Origin: Duganella zoogloeoides
GTDB taxonomy: Bacteria; Pseudomonadota; Gammaproteobacteria; Burkholderiales; Burkholderiaceae_D
Assembly (NCBI RefSeq): GCF_034479515.1
Contig: NZ_CP140152.1
Coordinates: 3,348,001 to 3,412,000, forward strand
DNA length: 64,000 nucleotides
Direction: 5' to 3'
Shown here: positions 35,672 to 44,957 of the stretch, piece after piece
How positions within the stretch are numbered: the first letter of the stretch is position 1
Layout: every line of letters begins with the position of its first letter
Made by a program: the position numbers and the translations under genes
Notes under the pieces: model-generated
The model's database searches: none
What the model was told of the DNA's origin: nothing
The model's input: the letters and a program-made list of their open reading frames with translations, nothing else

Positions 35672-36448
35672 TTACATTGCCGTCATTCCGTCATCCGCAG
35701 AAATGATAGCGCCGTTAATAAAATTGGCATCCTCTCCCGCCAACAGCAACAACAAGCCATCAAGATCTTCAGGCTTGCCCGGCCGCTTACGTGGCAGCAA
35801 GTCGATCAGGCGCTGGCCCTGCTCGCTGGCGAAATATGCTTCATTGATCTCGGTGGAAATGTAGCCGGGGCAAATGGCGTTGGTGTTGATGCCGTATTTG
35901 CCCCACTCCACCGCCATCGCCTTGGTCATTTGCACCACGCCGGCCTTGCTGGTGCAGTACACGCCGATCTGCGGCATCACGCGCAGGCCGGCCACCGAGG
36001 CGATATTGATGATGCGGTGTTTCTTGCTGGGGTCGCCCTTGGCGCGCGCGATCATGCGCTTGGCGGTTTGCTGGGCCACAAAAAAGGCGCCGCGCAAATT
36101 CGTGTCCATCACGAAGTCGTAATCGTCCGGGGTCACATCCACCAGGCGCTGGGTGGTGGAAACGCCGGAATTGTTGACCAGGATATCGATCGGGCCGGCC
36201 TCGGTTTCGGCATGGGCGATCGCCGACTTGATGCTGGCGTAGTCGGTCACGTCCAGGCTCACCACGTGGGCGGCACCACCGTCGGCTTCTATCTCGGCAC
36301 GCAACTCTTTCAGGCGCTCGGTGCTGCGCGAAGCCAGTACCACCTGCGCGCCAGCCTGGGCCAGCACCTTGGCAAACCTGGCGCCGAGGCCGCTCGAGGC
36401 GCCGGTCACCAACGCGATTTTTCCCTCAAAATTGACTTCTATGCCCAC
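35672..36448 (-). CDS. Short-chain dehydrogenase/reductase
   Basis: 258 residues. TGASSGLG (about 15-22), NNSG and catalytic NIASVAGL...YCTSK are present, so an active NAD(P)-dependent oxidoreductase is likely. The pattern GRP-like LLPRKRPGKPEDLDGLLLLLAGEDANFINGAIISADDGM resembles 3-oxoacyl/acetoacetyl reductases and 3-hydroxyacyl-CoA dehydrogenases of the SDR type. It diverges from the ETF-ubiquinone oxidoreductase gene, and a 9-bp inverted repeat lies between them. A role in fatty-acid or hydroxyacid oxidation is plausible but unproven. Confidence 0.8.
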   Translation of the reverse strand: MGIEVNFEGKIALVTGASSGLGARFAKVLAQAGAQVVLASRSTERLKELRAEIEADGGAAHVVSLDVTDYASIKSAIAHAETEAGPIDILVNNSGVSTTQRLVDVTPDDYDFVMDTNLRGAFFVAQQTAKRMIARAKGDPSKKHRIINIASVAGLRVMPQIGVYCTSKAGVVQMTKAMAVEWGKYGINTNAICPGYISTEINEAYFASEQGQRLIDLLPRKRPGKPEDLDGLLLLLAGEDANFINGAIISADDGMTAM

Positions 36449-36507
36449 GGCAGCTCCTCTGTATGACGATCACGAAATGCACAGCGCTTTTCTGCTCGCA
36501 CTGTCTG

Positions 36508-36546
36508 ATCGCAATCATTACACAAAATGCCAGATTAGATTGCGAT
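36508..36546. promoter_or_regulatory. 9-bp inverted repeat in the SDR / ETF-QO divergent region
   Basis: ATCGCAATC (36508-36516) and GATTGCGAT (36538-36546) are exact inverse complements with 21 bases between, centred between two divergent genes. The two-turn centre-to-centre spacing suits a dimeric repressor or a pair of sites. Confidence 0.4.
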
Positions 36547-36659
36547 GTCTAATGATGTCCCTCAGAATAGCGCCACCATTGCAATCGGACCGAAAAAGAA
36601 GCACACTCGTGCTAAAATTTTCCCCATCACCCAATATACGATAAGCACACTATAAAAAT

Positions 36660-38324
36660 ATGACACAGCCCCAGAATCTCATCGAACAGTACGGTCCACG
36701 CGAGGCGATGGAGTACGACGTCGTCATCGTCGGCGGCGGTCCGGCAGGCTTGTCGGCGGCAATCAAGATCAAGCAACTTTCGCCCGACACCTCGGTGGTC
36801 GTGCTGGAAAAAGGCGGCGAACTCGGTGCACACATCCTGTCGGGCGCCGTCATGGACCCGCGCGCGCTCACAGAGCTGATTCCCGACTGGAAAGAGAAAG
36901 GCGCGCCGCTCAACACCGCCGTCACCGAAGACCGCGTGCTGTTCCTCACCGAGACCAAGTCATACCAGACCCCGAACTTCGCCCTGCCCGCCTGCTTCGA
37001 GAACCACGGCAATTACGTGATCTCGCTCGGCAACGTGGTGCGCTGGCTGGGTGAGCAGGCCGAAAGCCTTGGCGTGGAAATCTTCCCCGGCTTCCCGGCC
37101 GCCGAGATCCTGTACAACGACGACGGCTCGGTCAAGGGTGTGGCGACCGGCAACATGGGCGTCAAGCGCGATGGCGAAGCGGGCCCCGACTTCCAGCTTG
37201 GCATGGAACTGCACGGCAAGTACACGCTGTTCGCGGAAGGCTCGCGCGGCCACCTGGGCAAGCAGCTGATCGCCAAGTACGACCTGAGCAAGGGCAAGGA
37301 TCCGCAGTCGTACGGCATCGGTATCAAGGAACTGTGGGAAATCGACCCGGCCAAGCACCAGCCCGGCCTGGTGATCCACACCACCGGCTGGCCGCTCGAC
37401 AGCAAGACCTACGGCGGCTCGTTCCTGTACCACATGGAAAACAACCAGGTAATGGTCGGCTACGTGGTCGGTCTGAACTACGAAAACCCGTACCTGTCGC
37501 CGTACGAGGAATTCCAGCGCTACAAGACCCACCCGGAAATCCGCCAGTTCCTCGAAGGCGGCAAGCGTGTGTCGTACGGCGCCCGCGCGATCACGGCCGG
37601 CGGCCTGCAATCGCTGCCCAAGCTGGTCTTTGCCGGTGGCGCGCTGATCGGCTGCGACGCCGGCTTCCTCAACATGAGCCGTATCAAGGGCAGCCACGCC
37701 GCCATCAAGTCTGGCATGCTGGCCGCTGAAGCTGCCGTGGCCGCGCTGGGCGCCGGCCGCCAGCACGACGAACTGGCCGCCTTCTCCACGGCCTTCGAAC
37801 AATCGTGGCTGCACGAAGAACTGCACGTGGCGCGCAACGTCAAGCCATGGCTCAACAAGGGTTTATATATCGGCGCGCTGATGACCGGCATCGACCAGAT
37901 TGTGTTCCGCGGCAAGGCGCCATGGACCCTGCACCACTCGCACGCCGACCACGAGTGCCTCAAGCCGGCGTCGCAGTTCGCGCCGATCGTGTATCCGAAA
38001 CCCGATGGCAAGCTGACGTTCGACCGCCTGTCGTCGGTGTTCATCTCCAACACCAACCACGCCGAAGACCAGCCGATCCACCTGACGCTGAAAAACCCGA
38101 GCGTGCCGGTCGATGTGAATCTGGCCCAGTACGCGGGCCCGGAGGCGCGCTACTGTCCGGCCGGCGTGTACGAGTTCGTCAAGACCGACGCCGGCGCCGA
38201 CCGTCTGCAGATCAATGCCCAGAACTGCGTGCACTGTAAAACCTGCGATATCAAGGATCCTACCCAGAACATCGTGTGGGTGACGCCGGAAGGTGGCGGC
38301 GGCCCGAACTATCCGAATATGTAA
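36660..38324 (+). CDS. Electron transfer flavoprotein-ubiquinone oxidoreductase
   Basis: 554 residues. N-terminal FAD motif YDVVIVGGGPAGLSAAI (about 20-36), a middle ubiquinone/membrane-associated region (SYGIGIKELWEI, TGWPLDSKTYGGSFLYHMENNQVMVGYVVGLNYENPYLSPYEEFQR), and a C-terminal 4Fe-4S domain (RYCPAGVYEF ... NCVHCKTCDIKDPTQNIVWVTPEGGGGPNY). It passes electrons from acyl-CoA and other flavoprotein dehydrogenases via ETF to the quinone pool. The ribosome site is weak. A hairpin terminator follows. Confidence 0.95.
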   Translation: MTQPQNLIEQYGPREAMEYDVVIVGGGPAGLSAAIKIKQLSPDTSVVVLEKGGELGAHILSGAVMDPRALTELIPDWKEKGAPLNTAVTEDRVLFLTETKSYQTPNFALPACFENHGNYVISLGNVVRWLGEQAESLGVEIFPGFPAAEILYNDDGSVKGVATGNMGVKRDGEAGPDFQLGMELHGKYTLFAEGSRGHLGKQLIAKYDLSKGKDPQSYGIGIKELWEIDPAKHQPGLVIHTTGWPLDSKTYGGSFLYHMENNQVMVGYVVGLNYENPYLSPYEEFQRYKTHPEIRQFLEGGKRVSYGARAITAGGLQSLPKLVFAGGALIGCDAGFLNMSRIKGSHAAIKSGMLAAEAAVAALGAGRQHDELAAFSTAFEQSWLHEELHVARNVKPWLNKGLYIGALMTGIDQIVFRGKAPWTLHHSHADHECLKPASQFAPIVYPKPDGKLTFDRLSSVFISNTNHAEDQPIHLTLKNPSVPVDVNLAQYAGPEARYCPAGVYEFVKTDAGADRLQINAQNCVHCKTCDIKDPTQNIVWVTPEGGGGPNYPNM

Positions 38325-38348
38325 GGCGATCACTGCTTACAACACTCT

Positions 38349-38372
38349 ACGGGGCGTCCAAGGACGCCCCGT
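38349..38372 (+). terminator. Hairpin after ETF-QO
   Basis: ACGGGGCGTCC and GGACGCCCCGT form a very stable stem 24 bases after the stop. Only AATTCTTT follows, so termination is likely but the T tract is poor. Confidence 0.55.
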
Positions 38373-38452
38373 AATTCTTTCGGGAAATACTCTATCCTGG
38401 GGCAAAGAATAGGCGTTACAATTGGTCATCATAAAATTAACGTTCTTCGCCC

Positions 38453-41400
38453 ATGGATGCACACGATTCCACCGCCACGCCGGACGCCCTGTTGGCGCAG
38501 GCGATCGCCCACCACCAGGCCGGCCGGCTCGAGGACGCACTGAAAGACTATGACGCCATCCTCGCCAGCGCGCCCGACCATGCGCTGGTGCTGCACAATC
38601 GCGGCCTGCTGCTGGGACGGCTGGGACGGCATGCGCAAGCGGTGCTTGACTTGCGCCGCGCGGTGCAACTGGCGCCCGACGAGGGTGAGTTCTGGTTATC
38701 GCTGGCGCGCGGGCTGGTGCAAACGGGCGAGCCGGGCGAAGCGCTCGATATCGTTGACCACGTGCAATCGCGCGGTTATCAAAGCCCTACCATCGAACAA
38801 CTGGTGGCGCAGGCCAGCGCCGCCCTGCCGGTAGAACCGAACGACGCGGCCCGGCAAGTCATCATCGACCTCTACAACGCCGGCCGCCACGCCGACATGG
38901 AGCAAGCCACGCAAGCGCTGCTGGCGCGTCACCCGCGATCGACCTTTGGCTGGAGCGTGCTGGGCACAGCCCTGCAACTGCAAGGCAAGAATCCGATCGC
39001 CGCCCTGCAGCGCCTGATCGCGCTGGCGCCGCACGATGCCGAAGCCCACACCCACCTGGGCGACGCCCTGCAAAATGCCGGCGACCCGCAAGCGTCGCTA
39101 CCCTTGTACCTGCGGGCGATCGAACTTGCGCCGCAGTATGGCACTGCCCACTGCAACCTCGGTTCGGCGCTCGATGCGCTGGGCCGCCACACCGAGGCGC
39201 AGCAAAGCTACCGCCGCGCCCTTGGTGCCGACCCGGGTAACCTGGCCGCTCACTTCAATCTCGGCAACAGCCTGCGCGATGCGGGCCAACACGGGGAGGC
39301 CGTCGCCAGCTATCGCGCTGCCCTGGCGCTGGCGCCACAAGACCCGCAACTGCTGACCTACCTGGCCGATACCTTGCGCGCGATGCAGCGCTACGACCAA
39401 GCGCTGCCACTGTACCGGCAGGTTATCGATCTGCTGCCGGACAACGGTGAAGCCTGGGCCAACTTGGGCACGACCTTGCAAGGCATGGGCCAGTTCGATG
39501 GCGCCATCGATGCGCAACTGCGCGCGATCGCGCTTGATCAGGGCCTGAACGCCCTGCATGCCAACCTGGCACTGCTGTTGCACGCGCAACGCCGCAACGA
39601 TGAAGCTGAACAACAGTACCGCCTGGCGCTGGCTGTGCAGGAGAACGATTCAGACCTGCACCGTGGCCTGGGCGACCTGCTGTGCCAGCGCGCCGCCTAC
39701 GCCGACAGCCTGGCTGCCTGCGAACGGGCGCTGGCGCTCGACCCGGACAACATGCTTGCCCACATCGTGATGGCGGCTGCCCAGCAGGGCATGCACGATT
39801 ACGAAAGCGCGCTGCGCAGCTACGACCGCGCGCTGGCCATCGATCCCCAGCATGCCGCAGTGTGGCTCAACAAGGCCATCGCACTGCAGGAAAGTGGCGA
39901 CCTTGACACTGCGCTGGCGCATTACGAGCAAGGGCTGCGCCTGCAGCCGGACTCTGCCGATGGCTACGCCAACATGGGCGTCGCACTGCATCGACTCGGT
40001 CGCCACGACGAATCGATGGCGGCCTATCGGCGCGCCCTGGAGCTGGCGCCGGACCTGGCGCTGGCGCACGCCAATATCAGCGCGCTGTATTACAACCTGC
40101 GCGACTTCGCGACTGCCGAGCGCCATGCCCGGCAAGCGCTGACGCAACGCCCGGACTTCCTGCCGGCGCGGCGCAACCTGGTGTCGGCACTGATGCGGCA
40201 AGAACGCTACGCGGACGCGGTCGGGGAGTGCCTGGAGGGCCTGGCGCATGCACCCGGCGATGCGTCCCTGTATTCCGAGCTGGGTCGCAGTTACTTCAAG
40301 CTCGGTGACATCGATCAGGCCATGGCCAGTTTCGAGCAGGCGCTGGCGATCGAGCCCGCCCATCCCGAGACCCTGACCAGCATGGTGCCCATACTGCTCG
40401 ACGAAGGGCAATTCGACCAGGCGGAGGCGGCCTGCCGCCTGGCCATGCAAGGCTTGCCCGATGATGCTTCGTTACGCAGCAACCTGCTGTTCATGCTCAG
40501 CCATGCCTCCTCCGACCCCGACCAGCTGTTCCACGAACACTGCCTGTTCGGCGACCAGTACGAAGCGCCGCTGCGCGCCTCCTGGGCGCCGCACCCGAAC
40601 CAGCCGGACCTCGACCGCAAGCTGCGCGTGGGCTTCGTTTCCGGTGACTTCAACAACCACGCATTGGTCAGCTTTTTCGAGCCACTGGCGCTCTTGCTGG
40701 CGCGCGAGCCCGCATTGGAGCTGCATGCGTTCTACAACAAGCTGATGGAGGACAAGACCACGTCGCGTCTGAAACCGTTGTTTGCGCACTGGCACAGCAT
40801 TGCCGAGCTTTCCCTCGACGGCGCCGAGCGACTGGTGCGCGAGCAGGAAATCGACATCCTGATTGATCTCGCCGGCCATTCTGCCGCCAACCGCCTGCAG
40901 CTGTTCGCCCGCAGGCCGGCGCCGATCCAGGCCAGTTGGCTCGGCTATGCGGGCACCACCGGGCTGCTTGGTGTTGATTATTACATCAGCGACAAGTTGC
41001 GCATGCCGGTGGGGCGGTTCGATCGCCAGTTTACAGAACACATCGTGCGCATCCCGCTGAGCTCCTCATTCTTGCCGGAACAGTACTCGCCGCCGATCAA
41101 GCCCTTGCCGGCGCTGACCACGGGCGTGCTGACGTTCGGCAGTTTCAGCCGCGCCAACAAGCTCAGCCGAGACGTCATCGCACTCTGGTCACGCGTGCTG
41201 CACGCCTTGCCAGACGCGCGCATGCTGCTGGGCGGCCTGGGCGCAGGGCGCTCGTCCGCGACGGTGCTCGGCTGGTTTGCCGACGAAGGCATTGCTGCGG
41301 ACCGGCTCGACGTGCGTCCGCGCGGCTCGATGCGCGACTATCTGCTGCTGCACCACGAAATCGATGTCCTGCTCAATCCGTTCCCCTACACCGGTGCCAC

Positions 41401-41767
41401 CACCTTGCTGCACGGACTGTGGATGGGCGTGCCAACCCTCACCATGACCGGCCCGACCATGGCCAGTCATGGCAGCGCGTCCTATCTTACCCATGTCGGT
41501 CTCGATGCGTTCGTCACCGAAGATCCCGATCTCTTTGTCAAGCGCGCGGTATTCCTGTCCAATAACATACCAACCCTGGCTGCCCTGCGCATCACGCTAC
41601 GTGCACGCTACAACGAGTCGCTGCTGGGACAACCGGCCGTGGCCGCCTACGGCCTCGAACGCGCCCTGCGCATCATGTGGCAACGCTGGTGTGCAGGCAT
41701 TGCGCCGGGGCCGATTGATGTCGAACTGGAAGATTTGCTGCCGGCTTCGGCAAGCGACAACGTATGA
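38453..41767 (+). CDS. TPR-repeat O-linked GlcNAc transferase-like glycosyltransferase (GT41)
   Basis: 1104 residues. About 17-18 tetratricopeptide repeats occupy residues 10-690 (for example YDRALAIDPQHAAVWLNKAIALQESGDLDTAL). The C-terminal GT41 catalytic region (about 720-1085) has LRVGFVSGDFNNHALVSFFEPL, DILIDLAGHSAANRLQLFARRPAPIQASWLGYAGTTGL, TFGSFSRANKLSRDV and LLNPFPYTGATTLLHGLWMGVPTLTM. Such enzymes transfer a nucleotide-linked sugar to Ser/Thr of target proteins. No signal peptide, so cytoplasmic. It starts a four-gene operon ending just before flagellin; flagellin is the likely target. Confidence 0.88.
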   Translation: MDAHDSTATPDALLAQAIAHHQAGRLEDALKDYDAILASAPDHALVLHNRGLLLGRLGRHAQAVLDLRRAVQLAPDEGEFWLSLARGLVQTGEPGEALDIVDHVQSRGYQSPTIEQLVAQASAALPVEPNDAARQVIIDLYNAGRHADMEQATQALLARHPRSTFGWSVLGTALQLQGKNPIAALQRLIALAPHDAEAHTHLGDALQNAGDPQASLPLYLRAIELAPQYGTAHCNLGSALDALGRHTEAQQSYRRALGADPGNLAAHFNLGNSLRDAGQHGEAVASYRAALALAPQDPQLLTYLADTLRAMQRYDQALPLYRQVIDLLPDNGEAWANLGTTLQGMGQFDGAIDAQLRAIALDQGLNALHANLALLLHAQRRNDEAEQQYRLALAVQENDSDLHRGLGDLLCQRAAYADSLAACERALALDPDNMLAHIVMAAAQQGMHDYESALRSYDRALAIDPQHAAVWLNKAIALQESGDLDTALAHYEQGLRLQPDSADGYANMGVALHRLGRHDESMAAYRRALELAPDLALAHANISALYYNLRDFATAERHARQALTQRPDFLPARRNLVSALMRQERYADAVGECLEGLAHAPGDASLYSELGRSYFKLGDIDQAMASFEQALAIEPAHPETLTSMVPILLDEGQFDQAEAACRLAMQGLPDDASLRSNLLFMLSHASSDPDQLFHEHCLFGDQYEAPLRASWAPHPNQPDLDRKLRVGFVSGDFNNHALVSFFEPLALLLAREPALELHAFYNKLMEDKTTSRLKPLFAHWHSIAELSLDGAERLVREQEIDILIDLAGHSAANRLQLFARRPAPIQASWLGYAGTTGLLGVDYYISDKLRMPVGRFDRQFTEHIVRIPLSSSFLPEQYSPPIKPLPALTTGVLTFGSFSRANKLSRDVIALWSRVLHALPDARMLLGGLGAGRSSATVLGWFADEGIAADRLDVRPRGSMRDYLLLHHEIDVLLNPFPYTGATTLLHGLWMGVPTLTMTGPTMASHGSASYLTHVGLDAFVTEDPDLFVKRAVFLSNNIPTLAALRITLRARYNESLLGQPAVAAYGLERALRIMWQRWCAGIAPGPIDVELEDLLPASASDNV

Positions 41768-42939
41768 AAACCATTCGCACGCCACAAGATCTGGCTATTC
41801 ATGGCGCTGTCCCGGCGTTTGCCGAATCGCTGCACGTGGGCCGCCCCAACATGGGCGACCGGGCCGCATTCATGCAATACGCCAACGACATCTTCGACCG
41901 CCGCTGGCTCAGCAACAACGGCCCGCTGGTGCAACAATTCGAGCGCGAGATCGAAGCCCACCTTGGCGTCAAGCATTGCGTGGCAATGTGCAACGGCACC
42001 ATCGCGCTTGAAATCGCCATCCGCGCACTCGGCATGGAGGGCGAGGTCATCGTGCCGTCCTACACCTTCGTCGCCACCGCCCACGCATTGCAGTGGCAAT
42101 CGATCACGCCGGTGTTCGCCGACATCGATCCGGTCACCCATCTGCTCTCGCCCGACGCAGTGCGGCGCATGATCACCCCGCGCACCACCGGCATCATCGG
42201 CGTGCACCTGTGGGGCCGCGCCGCGCCGGTGCGCGAGCTGCAGGACATCGCCGACGAACACGGCTTAAAACTGATGTTCGACGCCGCCCACGCGTTTTCC
42301 TGCATGCACCAGGGCAGGATGATCGGCAACTTTGGCGCGTGCGAGGTGCTCAGCTTCCACGCCACCAAGTTCTTCAACACTTTCGAAGGCGGCGCCGTGG
42401 TCACCAACGACGACGAACTGGCCCAGACCATGCGCCTGATGCGCAACTTCGGTTTTGCCGGTTTTGATCGCGTGGTCCATCCCGGCACCAATGGCAAGAT
42501 GGTCGAAATCAACGCAGCCATGGGACTGGTCAACCTGAAGGCGCTTGACGACGTGGTGGACGCCAACCGGCGCAACTACCACGCCTACCGCGATGCCCTG
42601 CGCGACGTGCGCGGCCTGCGCCTGCTGTCGATGGAGACGGGCGAGCGTCACAACTACCAGTACGTGGTCGTGGAAGTCGGCCCCGAATGCCCCGCCACGC
42701 GCGACCAGCTGATCGACGCCCTGCAGGCGGAAAACGTGATCGCGCGCCGCTATTTCTGGCCGGGCTGCCACAATATGGAGCCGTACCGCAGCCTGTTCCC
42801 CCATGCCGGGCTGATGCTGCCCCACACGGGCGTGGTGGCTGCGCGCGTGATCGTGCTGCCAACCGGCCAGACCATGGATGCCGACATGATCGCCACCGTG
42901 GTGCAGATCATGCGCATGCGCATTCAAGAGCTGGGCTGA
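41764..42939 (+). CDS. DegT/DnrJ/EryC1-family sugar aminotransferase
   Basis: 391 residues, PLP fold type I. The PLP-lysine lies in LSFHATKFFNTFEGGAVVTNDD near residue 200, preceded by LMFDAAHAFSCMHQGRMIGNFG; the N-terminal GPLVQQFEREIEAHLGVKHCVAMCNGTIALEIAIRALG block binds phosphate. These enzymes add an amino group to keto-sugars bound to nucleotides. The start overlaps the glycosyltransferase stop (ATGA). It implies that the transferred sugar, or one linked to it, is an amino sugar. Confidence 0.88.
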   Translation: MKTIRTPQDLAIHGAVPAFAESLHVGRPNMGDRAAFMQYANDIFDRRWLSNNGPLVQQFEREIEAHLGVKHCVAMCNGTIALEIAIRALGMEGEVIVPSYTFVATAHALQWQSITPVFADIDPVTHLLSPDAVRRMITPRTTGIIGVHLWGRAAPVRELQDIADEHGLKLMFDAAHAFSCMHQGRMIGNFGACEVLSFHATKFFNTFEGGAVVTNDDELAQTMRLMRNFGFAGFDRVVHPGTNGKMVEINAAMGLVNLKALDDVVDANRRNYHAYRDALRDVRGLRLLSMETGERHNYQYVVVEVGPECPATRDQLIDALQAENVIARRYFWPGCHNMEPYRSLFPHAGLMLPHTGVVAARVIVLPTGQTMDADMIATVVQIMRMRIQELG

Positions 42940-42951
42940 TTGGAGCGCACC

Positions 42952-44073
42952 ATGGCGCAGGGCGTCCTGATCCTTTCTGGTTATAACATCCGCGCCGTGG
43001 TCGCGTTTTGCCGCTGGGCCACGGCGCGCGGGGTGCCGTTCCACCTGGTCGCGCGCGATGGGTCCGACCCGATCTTCCTCACCAATTACGCCGCGCACGT
43101 GTTACTGACCCGCGACAGCTCGCAGTTGGCTCTGGCGCACTTCGTCCACTGGGCCGCATTGCTGCGCGCGCAGCATGGTTACGAGCGGCTGCTGCTGCTG
43201 CCCTCGACCGAGTTCCTCAACCGCTTCATGCTGGCGCACCGCGAAGAACTGGGACAGGCCGGCTGCGTGGTGCCGCTGGTGGACCAAGCGCTGTATTGCC
43301 GGCTGTCGGACAAGCATAGCTTCGGCCGCCTGTGCAGCGATGCCGGCATCGCCGTGCCGGGCGAATACGATACCTTGCCCGAGCGGTTCCCGTTTGTCGC
43401 CAAGCCACGCAGCTATGCGGGGATAGGCACCCGCCAGCTCAAACCGCACTTGGTGTACGGCCCGGTCGAACGCGAACGGTTCCTGCGCGGGGAGGACAGC
43501 CGCGACTTCTATTATCAGCAATACGTCGACGGGCGCAGCCTGTATCTGCTTGCGTACGTGCCGATCAGCGGGGAGCCTGTGCTGTTTTCCCAGGAAAACC
43601 TGGTGCAGCAGCCCGAGGGCGGCTCGGTCATCCTGGCGCGTGCTGACGATTTCCATTTGCAAGCCGATGCGCTACCCTACCTGGCGCTGCTTGCCCAGGT
43701 CCGCTTCCACGGCCTGATCATGATCGAGGTGCGGCGCGCAGCCGATGGCACATGCTATATGATCGAAGCGAACCCGCGCCTGTGGGGGCCGATGCAACTG
43801 GTGGTCGACCACCCGACCGGCATCTTCGACGCCTTCCTGGCCGATTACGGTTTCTGCACTGCAGCGGCAGCGGCAGCGGCAGCGGCAAATTCTGCCAGCG
43901 CCGCCCCCCTGCCATGCTATTACTGGTCCGGAGGCTTGCGGGCCGGGCCACCGAGCTATCACAACTTCAGCGCGGCCGCGCTGGCAGCGCAACAGGCGGC
44001 CATCGCTCCCAGTGATATTTTCCATCGGCATGACAGCATGCCGCTTTACCGTCACGAACAGGCCCAGCCATGA
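42952..44073 (+). CDS. ATP-grasp-type ligase
   Basis: 373 residues. The ATP-grasp pattern is visible: a pre-grasp domain to about residue 110, then SDKHSFGRLCSDAGIAVPGEY, FPFVAKPRSYAGIG (nucleotide-binding Lys), YYQQYVDGRSLYLLAYVP, and the Mg-binding IMIEVRRAADGTCYMIEANPRLWGPMQL. Members join a carboxylate to an amine or thiol through an acyl phosphate. ATG 42952 with GGAG 6 bases upstream is chosen over a TTG at 42940. With the aminotransferase next to it, amide-linking an acid to an amino sugar is a reasonable idea, not shown. Confidence 0.8.
   Translation: MAQGVLILSGYNIRAVVAFCRWATARGVPFHLVARDGSDPIFLTNYAAHVLLTRDSSQLALAHFVHWAALLRAQHGYERLLLLPSTEFLNRFMLAHREELGQAGCVVPLVDQALYCRLSDKHSFGRLCSDAGIAVPGEYDTLPERFPFVAKPRSYAGIGTRQLKPHLVYGPVERERFLRGEDSRDFYYQQYVDGRSLYLLAYVPISGEPVLFSQENLVQQPEGGSVILARADDFHLQADALPYLALLAQVRFHGLIMIEVRRAADGTCYMIEANPRLWGPMQLVVDHPTGIFDAFLADYGFCTAAAAAAAAANSASAAPLPCYYWSGGLRAGPPSYHNFSAAALAAQQAAIAPSDIFHRHDSMPLYRHEQAQP
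43861..43887 (+). repeat. In-frame GCAGCG microsatellite
   Basis: Four and a half GCAGCG units encode a run of nine alanines near residue 305 of the ATP-grasp protein. A unit of 6 bases keeps the frame, so length changes would alter only the alanine number. Confidence 0.75.
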
Positions 44074-44834
44074 ACCATCCCACTCCGACCCTGGCCGAGC
44101 TGTATAGCCGGACTAGCAAACACAGCAACTATCAGGTGCTGGCCCGGCCGCTGCGCGCACTGCTGGCTCAGGATCAGCTGGCCATCAGTTCGCGCCACGA
44201 GGAAGCGCGCCTCGACTATCTGCTGGCGCGCCAGCCGGTACGCGGGCTGCGCCTTGCCGACATTGGCGGCAATACCGGCTTTTTCACCCTCGAATGCGCG
44301 AGCCGGGGCGCCGCCGAAGTCCTGTATTTCGAAGGCAACGCAGCCCATGCGCAATTCGTCACTGCCGCAGCACGGGAACTGGGACTGGAACAAATCGTCA
44401 GAACCGAGGCGCGCTACGTCGACTTCCAGCACGACTTCCATGATGCTATTGACCTTTGTCTGCTGCTCAACGTGTTGCACCATATCGGCGACGACTACGG
44501 CGACCCGGGTCTGTCGCGCGAGCGCGCGCGGCAAAGTGTGCTCGACACGCTGAACCGCCTGGCCGGCTCGTGCCGCCACATGGCGTTCCAGCTAGGATTC
44601 AACTGGAAAGGCGACCGCAACCTGCCTTTGTTCGACACCGGCACCAAGGCCGAGATGATTGCCTTCATCCGCGACGGCACGGCCGGGCGCTGGGCCATTG
44701 ACCACATCGGCATTGCCACAGGCAGCGCCGCTGATGCCACCTATCATGACCTGAACGACAACAATGTTCACCGAGATGACAGCTTGGGAGAGTTTCTCAA
44801 CCGGCCGCTTTTCGTGCTGCGTTCACTGGTTTGA
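44070..44834 (+). CDS. SAM-dependent methyltransferase
   Basis: 254 residues. Motif I is RLADIGGNTGFFTLECASRG (about residues 66-85), the acidic motif II is VLYFEGNAAHAQ, and LCLLLNVLHHIGDDYG matches motif IV of class I methyltransferases. Its start overlaps the ATP-grasp stop (ATGA), so it is the last gene of the sugar operon, 123 bases before flagellin. A likely role is methylation of the sugar, as in other flagellin glycans, or of flagellin itself. Confidence 0.8.
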   Translation: MNHPTPTLAELYSRTSKHSNYQVLARPLRALLAQDQLAISSRHEEARLDYLLARQPVRGLRLADIGGNTGFFTLECASRGAAEVLYFEGNAAHAQFVTAAARELGLEQIVRTEARYVDFQHDFHDAIDLCLLLNVLHHIGDDYGDPGLSRERARQSVLDTLNRLAGSCRHMAFQLGFNWKGDRNLPLFDTGTKAEMIAFIRDGTAGRWAIDHIGIATGSAADATYHDLNDNNVHRDDSLGEFLNRPLFVLRSLV

Positions 44835-44879
44835 AAATAATTTCAGAAAATTTCTGGAAAGCATTTAATCAAGCGTCCC

Positions 44880-44938
44880 GTGATGTCGCCTTGTGTAGTT
44901 GAGAGCAGGACAACCCCGATGCTCTAAACTGACATCAC
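44880..44938. promoter_or_regulatory. 8-bp inverted repeat flanking the flagellin promoter region
   Basis: GTGATGTC (44880-44887) and GACATCAC (44931-44938) are exact inverse complements 43 bases apart. They bracket the only sigma-28-like sequence before the flagellin gene. Confidence 0.35.
44896..44922 (+). promoter_or_regulatory. Weak sigma-28 (FliA-type) promoter candidate for flagellin
   Basis: TAGT-N15-CCCGATGC resembles TAAA-N15-GCCGATAA with the central CCGAT and exact spacing kept. The predicted leader of about 30 bases includes the AGGAG ribosome site. Several mismatches make this tentative. Confidence 0.35.
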
Positions 44939-44957
44939 CCAACCCAGGAGTAACAAC

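Noticed and set aside
43861..43887. Phase-variable repeat in the ATP-grasp gene
   Set aside because: The unit is 6 bases, so slippage would not shift the frame.
44835..44957. Sigma-54 promoter for flagellin
   Set aside because: No GG/GC pair at the needed spacing with a TGGCA-like word could be found; only a weak sigma-28-like element is present.
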